From SB15 sp964639245 (GTDB lineage: Bacteria; Chloroflexota; Anaerolineae; Aggregatilineales; J027): a stretch of DNA of 64,000 nucleotides. Each line of letters begins with the position of its first letter. The first letter of the stretch is position 1. Where the stretch lies: the NCBI GenBank assembly GCA_964639245.1, contig CAZXCU010000001.1:682001-746000 (forward strand), written 5' to 3'. Made by a program: the position numbers and the translations under genes. Of this stretch, positions 1-6,660 are shown in pieces. The notes beneath the pieces are model-generated. The model was given only the letters and a program-made list of their open reading frames with translations. It had not been told where the DNA came from and made no database searches.

Positions 1-824
1 GCTTCATTGACCAAGGTGAGCGCTTCTTCGGAGGTAAAAACTTCTGCCACGGCGGTTTCAAAGGTGAGTTGTTCACCAATGCCGGGGAAGAATTTTTCCA
101 AGAGCAAGGGCGCGGTGGTGGCAAGGGTTTCAAAAACAGCGCTGGCATTTTCGGCGGTGGGGGCTTCAAAAGTTCCCGCCTCGGCTGTCACTTCTTCGGG
201 ATTTTCAACCACAACAATCGTGTAGAGCATGGTTCCCGGCCCAAAGGCACTTTGCGGGTCACGCACGCGGATACTGTCGACATTTTCCTGTCCGACAAGA
301 ACTTCGCCAAAAATAGTGTGTGCGCCATTCAGCCAATCGGTGACTTCGGTGGTAATGAAAAATTGGCTGCCGTTGGTCGCAGGGCCAGCATTTGCCATCG
401 CCAGCAAACCGGGGCGGTCAAAGACAAGCTCATCCAAAAATTCATCTTCAAATTGGTAGCCGGGGCCGCCCGAACCAGTATTGGTGGGGTCACCTGCCTG
501 CGCCATAAAATCAGGAATCACACGGTGGAAATGTGTGTTGTTATAGTAGCCCTGCTGCGCTAGAAAGACAAAATTATTGACCGTGACGGGGGTGCGGTCT
601 TCGTAGAGGTCAACATAGACTGCCCCGGCGCTGGTGCAGAACACGGCATGATAATCCACGCCGTCTTGTAGTACCTGTTCCGCCTGGGAAAATTGGCGGT
701 TGGCGGGTTCAGGGGCGGGAAAAGCCGTCGCACATAAATCATCGGGGGTGGTATTTTCCTGCGCGGAAGCCATGACCGGAATCAGCAGCCCGAACAGCAG
801 CAGAACAATGATAGCTTTCTTCAA
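1..824 (-). CDS. Exported cyclophilin-type peptidyl-prolyl cis-trans isomerase, 3' end outside window
   Basis: Reading leftward from a TTG at 824, the frame stays open to the window edge (at least 274 residues). AAGGAG lies 8 nt before the TTG, which decides the start. The N-terminus (LKKAIIVLLLFGLLIPVMASAQ) is a signal peptide, so the enzyme probably acts outside the membrane. Cyclophilin landmarks follow in order: FHRVIPDFMAQAGDP, GGPGYQFEDE, LAMANAGPATNGSQFFIT and WLNGAHTIFGEV, which hold the usual active-site Arg, Phe, Gln, Met, Trp and His. The family catalyses cis-trans isomerisation of prolyl bonds during protein folding. About 80 extra residues, rich in Ala, Glu and Thr, follow the cyclophilin domain; they are longer than in PpiA/PpiB and have no function I recognise. 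The gene is divergent from the lipoprotein gene at 1007. Confidence 0.9.
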   Translation of the reverse strand, partial: MKKAIIVLLLFGLLIPVMASAQENTTPDDLCATAFPAPEPANRQFSQAEQVLQDGVDYHAVFCTSAGAVYVDLYEDRTPVTVNNFVFLAQQGYYNNTHFHRVIPDFMAQAGDPTNTGSGGPGYQFEDEFLDELVFDRPGLLAMANAGPATNGSQFFITTEVTDWLNGAHTIFGEVLVGQENVDSIRVRDPQSAFGPGTMLYTIVVVENPEEVTAEAGTFEAPTAENASAVFETLATTAPLLLEKFFPGIGEQLTFETAVAEVFTSEEALTLVNE

Positions 825-928
825 AACGATTCTCCTTGAAAACCCCGATGTATCGCTAGCAAACATGGGGTGGTCTATTGGCAAGTCTCTCTATTGTAAC
901 AACAATCAGGGCAGAGAGTAGCGAATTT

Positions 929-958
929 TTGGCGAACACTGCTTGCACACTCCTATAA
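929..958 (+). promoter_or_regulatory. Promoter of the lipoprotein gene at 1007
   Basis: TTGGCG (929-934) and a perfect TATAAT (953-958) are separated by 18 nt. Transcription would begin near 965. That excludes a possible upstream TTG start at 959 and supports the ATG at 1007. A weaker TACAAT on the other strand (898-893) may serve the divergent cyclophilin gene. Confidence 0.55.
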
Positions 959-1006
959 TTGGTCTATCATTGGCAAGTAGCAGAAGTGGAAGGGTGTTCA
1001 AAAGCC

Positions 1007-2227
1007 ATGCGTGCTTGGGTTTTAATTGGGATGGTCTTGTTAGCGAGTCTGGCCTGTACGTTGAGTCGGAGTGATGATGATGCCGAACCCACGGTGGTAG
1101 GCCGAACCGCGACCCCCCAACGGATTGATGACACCGCCCGTACCGCGACGGCGCAAACCATCGGGCAGCGGCCTACGATTCAAACCACCACGACTTCTTC
1201 TGTGCCAGCGACCCAAGCGCCTACCTTGATTCCAACACCTGTGCAGTTTGTTCCGCCGACCTCCGCCGGAAGCATTAGTTCCGGCGGCAATGCTCCGCCT
1301 GTGAGCAGTGGCGGGGGTGTCGGGAATGTGACCTTTAACGGCGCATCGGGGGGCGCACCCACCAACGGGGCGGGTTTTTATTTCCCTGCCGCGATAGTCT
1401 ATTCCAGTGGGGGTCAGCTTTTTAACACCAGTCCAAGCGGCGGCGGGCAAGCGATGGGCGGGTCAGGACGGGCGGTGCGTTCGTGGAATGGCCTCTATGT
1501 CACCTATCTGGGGAACGGGATGGAAGTCCGGCGGCCTGATGGGGTGACGGTCACTTTTAGCGCACCCGGCGCAACCACCCTGCCGAGTTGGTCTACCGAC
1601 GGCAACAGTTTTGTGTATGCACAGGGCAGCCAGATTGTGTTGTATCAAAATGGCGCGGCTTCGGTGATTGGCGATATTAGCGGGAACGCGATTGCGACGG
1701 AATTTGCACCGGATGGCAGTGGGGCGATCCTCTTTGCCAGCCAGACACAGGTGAAATTGTATCGGGGAGCGGGGGCGGTTTTCACCCTGATTGATACCCC
1801 GAATGACCCGATTGTGGATGGGCCCTTCTGGTCAACACGGGGTCGGCAGTGGGGAATTTACGTGCGTTTGAGCAGTGGGCGGCGCATCTGGTTTGATATG
1901 GGCGGCGCAGCGAACGAAATTACCGATGAATTTGAGCGTTTGCACCTTGCGAGTCCGGTGGATAACGATTTGGGGCGGGTGGTCATCATCCGGGATGAAG
2001 GCACGCTGACGGTGCTGGCACGATGGCCGAACTTGCCGGAACGTGAATTTCAAACGCCTTCGCTGGCGGATGTGAGTTGGTCGCCAGACAGCGCCCAGTT
2101 GGTGTATGTGAACACCGCCGGAGAACTCATCTTTCTGGACATTGCCTCCGGTGAGCAACGGATGATTGCAAGCGGTGGGGTGCGTTACCCGATGTGGTCT
2201 GCGCCGCGTTACGTGGTGGGGCGGTAG
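1007..2227 (+). CDS. Lipoprotein with PD40/TolB-like beta-propeller repeats
   Basis: The product has 406 residues from ATG 1007. MRAWVLIGMVLLASLACTL is a lipoprotein signal peptide with an LASLAC lipobox, so the protein is probably anchored by lipid on the outer face of the membrane. A low-complexity Thr/Pro/Ser/Gly linker follows (about residues 25-120). After it come repeated blade-like segments ending in W or F plus S and an aspartate turn, such as LPSWSTDGNSFVYA and VSWSPDSAQLVYV, typical of WD40-like PD40 repeats. No catalytic motif is visible, and a binding or scaffolding role is inferred. GGAAGGG about 13 nt upstream is a weak ribosome site. An in-frame TTG at 959 would hide the signal peptide and overlaps the promoter, so I reject it. 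Confidence 0.8.
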   Translation: MRAWVLIGMVLLASLACTLSRSDDDAEPTVVGRTATPQRIDDTARTATAQTIGQRPTIQTTTTSSVPATQAPTLIPTPVQFVPPTSAGSISSGGNAPPVSSGGGVGNVTFNGASGGAPTNGAGFYFPAAIVYSSGGQLFNTSPSGGGQAMGGSGRAVRSWNGLYVTYLGNGMEVRRPDGVTVTFSAPGATTLPSWSTDGNSFVYAQGSQIVLYQNGAASVIGDISGNAIATEFAPDGSGAILFASQTQVKLYRGAGAVFTLIDTPNDPIVDGPFWSTRGRQWGIYVRLSSGRRIWFDMGGAANEITDEFERLHLASPVDNDLGRVVIIRDEGTLTVLARWPNLPEREFQTPSLADVSWSPDSAQLVYVNTAGELIFLDIASGEQRMIASGGVRYPMWSAPRYVVGR

Positions 2228-2291
2228 AGCGCAAAAGGCAGTTCGTCCAAAAGTAAATAGTTTGCTGTGCTGACCGTGCGCTACTTTAGCG

Positions 2292-2837
2292 TTATATTTT
2301 CTTTGATGTATTAAAGGTTTCTTCCATCAATGCTATAAGTCTTTCGTATTCTTTTTGTATATAAATGCGATAAAGAATAGTAAGAAGAAGCAACCCGTTC
2401 ACACATATAAATATAGCTAAGGAAGATTGAACTATGGAGGGTAGATCTAAATTATTATTTGATGCAAGAACACATATAAATAAAAGCAGAATTAAAAGGT
2501 TAAATAATATAAAAGGAAACTTATTAATGCGAAGTTTATATTCAATAATGGTAGTTACCTCATCTTTTTTCTTTAATAGCCCAGATAGATAAATAAGGCT
2601 AGAGGAAGTATAATCACTCATCGAAGTAATACATATGTTAAATAAGTAAATTTGATTAATTCGTTTAGGGTAAATTCTTATACTTACTCTAGGGGTATAT
2701 TTCCCTTTAAATAAATTCGGCTTCTCGTTTTGTTTTTCAAGAAGATTTTTGGTGCTTTGTATGTCTATAGGTATAGTAAATAGGTTATTTTTCATGCGTT
2801 TAGCCTTTATAGAAGCATAAAAAGTCATCTCCTGCAT
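2292..2837 (-). CDS. AT-rich hypothetical membrane protein with two membrane spans
   Basis: I do not recognise this family. The 181-residue product has a charged N-terminal half (about residues 1-95), two hydrophobic helices separated by a short loop (around residues 108-125, FILFNLLILLLFICVLAS, and 134-158, LAIFICVNGLLLLTILY), and a charged C-terminal tail. Base use is strikingly AT-rich, with many AAA, ATA, TTA and AAT codons, while the genes on both sides are GC-balanced. That suggests recent acquisition. A C-terminal pair of spans is seen in some small effector or toxin proteins, but nothing here proves such a role. The gene stands alone, 71 nt after the next minus-strand gene upstream. 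Confidence 0.6.
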   Translation of the reverse strand: MQEMTFYASIKAKRMKNNLFTIPIDIQSTKNLLEKQNEKPNLFKGKYTPRVSIRIYPKRINQIYLFNICITSMSDYTSSSLIYLSGLLKKKDEVTTIIEYKLRINKFPFILFNLLILLLFICVLASNNNLDLPSIVQSSLAIFICVNGLLLLTILYRIYIQKEYERLIALMEETFNTSKKI

Positions 2838-2908
2838 GAGCTTTAATTTACTCCCATATTCTCTTGAATTTCTGCGAGACTGACCTAATATTTTACCTCA
2901 CAAAAAGC

Positions 2909-4849
2909 CTAATCATGGGTGAATGGCGTAAGTTCAATAAAATCTGTGCCATTGACGGGCAAACGCTGTCCTGAAAGCGGGTCATACATGCCCATGCGGA
3001 CAAAATAGCTACCGGCGGGTAAGTCGTCTAGCGGAATCTGGCGCGTTTCAAAAATCCATTCCTGTTTTGACCACCAGAGAGTCGCGGGTTCGGGGGCAGC
3101 ATCTTTCCTGACCACCACTTCGCCTGTCTCGGCATTGACGAGATGGACAAATACGCTGTAATCGGGCGGGGCATCGGCGAGGGACTGCCAGTACAAACGC
3201 AAACTCAGCGTATCATTGTCAAGAGTCTGGTCGTAGCCCATCAAACGTGCCAAACTGCCAAAATGGAAGTTGGTTTCTACCTGCGGGCGGAAGGTGCGGT
3301 AAATTTTGCGCTTTGGCCCAACATAGTTATCGCTTTCCAGATTCAGCACAAGATCATATTTTTCTTCTGGAAAGGCTTGTGGGTTGGCATAGTACCCGCC
3401 ACGATTTTCCGAACGTGCATCCACGACAATATAGGCGATGCCCTGTTCGGCGAGGGTGTCTACATCTTTTTCGTAGATGCTCTGGAGGCCAATGACATTA
3501 AATAAATTGTCGTAGCCCTGAAACCCACCAAACTGGGACATGAATTCGACCTTATCATATTCCACCAGAATCGCGGCACCAGGCGGGGCATTGTCCAGCA
3601 TGTATTCGGCGGTGGCCTCACGGGTGTCTGTTTGGGTCAGGTCGATGCGACGTTCGAGAGCAGGAATCAGATAGGGAATGAAAAAAATAAACAGTAAAAC
3701 GGTATACAGGCGTGGACTTTTTTGCCCGATTTGCCCGATAAAAAGCGCCAGCAGGAGTCCAATCCCAAGAATAATTACGTAATATTGGCGAATCGGGTGT
3801 TGGACTTCCAGCATGGTAAAAAGGAGCAATCCTCCCCCACTTAGCGCGGTGAACATACCCACCGCCTGCTTATTTTCCTGTCGGGCAAGATACACCCATC
3901 CACCGGCTAACAGCGCTCCCAAAAATAAGCGCCACCACCCTAAAATGCCTGCAATTTCATGAGCGAGATAGGTAAACGTGGCACGATTATTTTCATTCAG
4001 AAAGTTATCGCGCTGGTAAAAAGGGGTAGCATATTTTTGGAGGGTGAAAAATGCACTGCAAAACGGTGGCTCGTCAATCGTTTGTGGATTGGATAAATCA
4101 ACGGCGACATTACAATTGGCAAAATAGGGGGCGATGTCACTGAGCCAATACGTGCGGATAAGCAGACGTACCGTAAAAATACTGACCAGCACAATCACCG
4201 GAATCAGCCACATGAAACGTGGCCTTCCACCGACCAAAAGATACCACAGGGCATACAACACAGCGATAAAAACCAGTGCCATGTTATATTTGGCAAAGGT
4301 TGCCAGAAGGCCAAAAATGAGAGCCACCCCCAGCCATGCCCATGAGCGTTTTTGCAAAGTGATCAGAGATGCCCACAAGGTACACAGAGTCAGCAGCCAT
4401 GCCGGATTATCGGACTTGATAATCCAGCCCATTTCCAGCGCCACATCGGTTTCGACGGCGAAAAACAGCATAAAGGCTATTCCAGCATAAGGCGAAGCGG
4501 CGGTTTTGCCGGTGCGGTAGGCCATCGCTAGGGTTAAAAGGCTTATCATGACACTGGTGATGCGTCCCCAGAAGAAATAAATCACCTGCGGGGTGTCTTT
4601 GCCACCGAGTAAATCAATGAGTTGGCGTTCCCGACTGAGGAAAATAGGATACAACGGCGGGTATTCGCGTGCCATAGAAGGTGTGCCAACCGTCGCCCGT
4701 TCCCAAGCGTTGATAAAAATGGAGGGTTCATCCGGTTCAAGCTGGTAGGGCAACCCCCATGTCATTCCGATGATTCGTAATGTTCCACCTAGCAGAAGGA
4801 CGAAGGTGCAAACAAGGAGCAAAATGTGTTTGGCTGTCATGGCTGGCAT
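2909..4849 (-). CDS. GT39-like multispan membrane glycosyltransferase with C-terminal beta-rich domain
   Basis: The 646-residue protein begins with one membrane span followed by an acidic pair in QLEPDEPSIF (D40, E41), the position of the catalytic acidic motif in GT39 and ArnT-like C-type glycosyltransferases. About ten further spans follow up to residue ~410. These enzymes transfer a sugar from a polyprenyl-phosphate donor on the outer face of the membrane. The last ~230 residues are soluble and include a beta-rich stretch (LSLRLYWQSLADAPPDYSVF, then LPAGSYFVRMGMYDPLSGQR) that recurs in the two giant proteins downstream. Met4 is an alternative start. The gene is divergent from the methyltransferase gene at 4941, suggesting a shared surface-glycan role. 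Donor and acceptor cannot be read from sequence. Confidence 0.8.
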   Translation of the reverse strand: MPAMTAKHILLLVCTFVLLLGGTLRIIGMTWGLPYQLEPDEPSIFINAWERATVGTPSMAREYPPLYPIFLSRERQLIDLLGGKDTPQVIYFFWGRITSVMISLLTLAMAYRTGKTAASPYAGIAFMLFFAVETDVALEMGWIIKSDNPAWLLTLCTLWASLITLQKRSWAWLGVALIFGLLATFAKYNMALVFIAVLYALWYLLVGGRPRFMWLIPVIVLVSIFTVRLLIRTYWLSDIAPYFANCNVAVDLSNPQTIDEPPFCSAFFTLQKYATPFYQRDNFLNENNRATFTYLAHEIAGILGWWRLFLGALLAGGWVYLARQENKQAVGMFTALSGGGLLLFTMLEVQHPIRQYYVIILGIGLLLALFIGQIGQKSPRLYTVLLFIFFIPYLIPALERRIDLTQTDTREATAEYMLDNAPPGAAILVEYDKVEFMSQFGGFQGYDNLFNVIGLQSIYEKDVDTLAEQGIAYIVVDARSENRGGYYANPQAFPEEKYDLVLNLESDNYVGPKRKIYRTFRPQVETNFHFGSLARLMGYDQTLDNDTLSLRLYWQSLADAPPDYSVFVHLVNAETGEVVVRKDAAPEPATLWWSKQEWIFETRQIPLDDLPAGSYFVRMGMYDPLSGQRLPVNGTDFIELTPFTHD

Positions 4850-4940
4850 TATAGAAGTTTGCGAGAGGGCATGGAAGGGGTGAACCCTACGCTGGCGCTA
4901 TGATACAATGACACTGCCCAATTATCGTGTGAGTAAGTCA

Positions 4941-5861
4941 ATGAGTGAAACAAATCTTGCATGGTCAACGACCTTTACAGATGATGAAAAAGAAATCGTC
5001 CCTTGCCCATTATGTGCGTCCTTAGATTATCAAAAAGTGGTAGAGGAATGGTCGCTGGCGGTGGTGCGCTGCCGTACCTGCGGTCTGATGTATACTAATC
5101 CGCGTTTGAAGGGGTCACATCTGAATTATTGGTTTGAAGAAAACGAAGCTGAAACCCGCCAAAAATTCATGGAAAAATATGGGGCAGTGCTGCGTGGCGA
5201 AAAAGCCCATCCGCGTGACCGCCATTATGAGAAACACTTGGAAGAAATCGCTCAAGTGAAACCAACCGGGGAATTGCTGGATGTGGGCGCTCACTGTGGG
5301 TTTTTGATGCGACTGGCTAAAAATTGGCATGTTACCGGGGTTGAGCCTTCGCCACTTTTTGCGCGTTTTGCCCAAGAATATTTTGGGTTGGACGTGCGAA
5401 TCGGGCTGTTGCATGAAGTCGATTTGCCTAAACATCATTATGACGTGGTGGTGATGACCGATGTCTTGGAGCATGTGGCAAACCCCCGTGAAGTCTTGGG
5501 GCAGGTACATGCGCTTTTAAAATCGGATGGGCTGGTGTATATCAAGATTCCGAATGGCAATTGGAGTCGGGTCAAACAGTGGGTGCTAGTCCGACTTCTG
5601 GGGCGCAAAAATTTTGACATTTGGGACTGTCGTGAGCATGTTGTCCACTACACGCCCCGCACTTTACGAAAAATGTTAGAAGCCTCCGGGTATCGAGTGC
5701 GGCGGATTGGTCTTTTTGAACCCGTGCAGGCAGGTAAAAAGGTGCATCTGCTGCGTTTGCTGGCGTGGTCGCTCTCGAGTGGGATTTATTGGATGACTGG
5801 CTGGGTGAGTCCATTTTCTGCCAGTTTAATCGCAGAGGCACAACCGCGTGAAACCCGTTGA
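4941..5861 (+). CDS. Class I SAM-dependent methyltransferase with N-terminal Cys4 motif
   Basis: The 306-residue product starts at ATG 4941. The alternative ATG at 4908 overlaps a likely -10 box (TACAAT, 4904-4909) and is unlikely. The N-terminus carries two CxxC pairs (CPLCAS and CRTCGLMYTNPR), a zinc-ribbon arrangement common in methyltransferases that modify sugars, often nucleotide-linked ones. The Rossmann fold follows: motif I LLDVGAHCGFL, acidic loop VTGVEPSP and post-I MTDVLEHVANP. The C-terminal segment, around HVVHYTPRTLRKML, is typical of the Methyltransf_23 type. Together with the neighbouring membrane glycosyltransferases, a role in methylating surface glycan or its precursor is inferred. 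It overlaps the next gene by 14 nt, so the two are cotranscribed. Confidence 0.8.
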   Translation: MSETNLAWSTTFTDDEKEIVPCPLCASLDYQKVVEEWSLAVVRCRTCGLMYTNPRLKGSHLNYWFEENEAETRQKFMEKYGAVLRGEKAHPRDRHYEKHLEEIAQVKPTGELLDVGAHCGFLMRLAKNWHVTGVEPSPLFARFAQEYFGLDVRIGLLHEVDLPKHHYDVVVMTDVLEHVANPREVLGQVHALLKSDGLVYIKIPNGNWSRVKQWVLVRLLGRKNFDIWDCREHVVHYTPRTLRKMLEASGYRVRRIGLFEPVQAGKKVHLLRLLAWSLSSGIYWMTGWVSPFSASLIAEAQPRETR

Positions 5862-6660
5862 ACCGATTTTGGTGGCGGATTTGTTTCCCAAAATCCGTAT
5901 TGAACTGCTCACATTACTTGAGTCACTTACGGAGGATGAATGGCATTTACCGACGGTGTGTGCAGGATGGTCGGTCAAAGACATCGCCGCGCATTTGTTG
6001 GGGGATGACTTGGGGTTGATTTCCAGCCGCATAGATGGGCATTTCATAGGCGCTCAAATTGATGGATGGGAGTCGCTGGTGGCGTTTATTAACCACCACA
6101 ATGATGTATGGGTACAAGCGATGCGACGGGTGAGTCCGCGTTTGATTTGTGAGATGTTGAAGCTGACTGCGCCCCAAGTCGAAGCCCATTTTCAAACCCT
6201 CGACCCATTTCAAACAGGGATAACGGTTTCATGGATTGGTGACTACCCCATGCCTGCATGGATGGATATGGCACGGGAATATACTGAACGCTGGCTGCAT
6301 CAACAACATATTCGAGAGGCAGTGCAGCGTACTGGTTTGACCGAACGTGAATTTTTATTCCCTGTTTTGCGGGCTTTTGTGCTGGCGCTGCCGCGTACCT
6401 ATCAGCCGATTGCCGCACCAGAAAATACTCAGATTACCCTGAACATCAGTGGCGATGAATGGCATCTGGTGAAAAAAATAAGCCAATGGGAATTGTATGA
6501 AACGACCCATTTTCCTGCTGCTTGTGTGATTCATATGGATGCAGAAACAGCATGGCGGTTGTTCACCAAAGGGATTGCTCCTGATGATGCAAACCTTGTC
6601 TATGAAGGCGATCCCGCATTAGGGAAGCCGATTCTGAACATGGTTTCGATTATTGCTTAG
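5848..6660 (+). CDS. Mycothiol-dependent maleylpyruvate isomerase-like (DinB/MDMPI) protein
   Basis: The 270-residue product starts at GTG 5848, inside the end of the methyltransferase gene, so translation is probably coupled. The N-terminal helical domain carries LTEDEWHLPTVCAGWSVKDI followed by AAHLLGDD, the hallmark of the maleylpyruvate isomerase N domain. A second conserved helix, WLHQQHIREAV, supplies further histidines for a metal site. The C-terminal ~100 residues resemble the MDMPI C-terminal domain. Members are metal-dependent thiol transferases or isomerases, and most have no known substrate. The last bases overlap the convergent DUF2723 gene by 11 nt. Confidence 0.75.
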   Translation: MKPVEPILVADLFPKIRIELLTLLESLTEDEWHLPTVCAGWSVKDIAAHLLGDDLGLISSRIDGHFIGAQIDGWESLVAFINHHNDVWVQAMRRVSPRLICEMLKLTAPQVEAHFQTLDPFQTGITVSWIGDYPMPAWMDMAREYTERWLHQQHIREAVQRTGLTEREFLFPVLRAFVLALPRTYQPIAAPENTQITLNISGDEWHLVKKISQWELYETTHFPAACVIHMDAETAWRLFTKGIAPDDANLVYEGDPALGKPILNMVSIIA

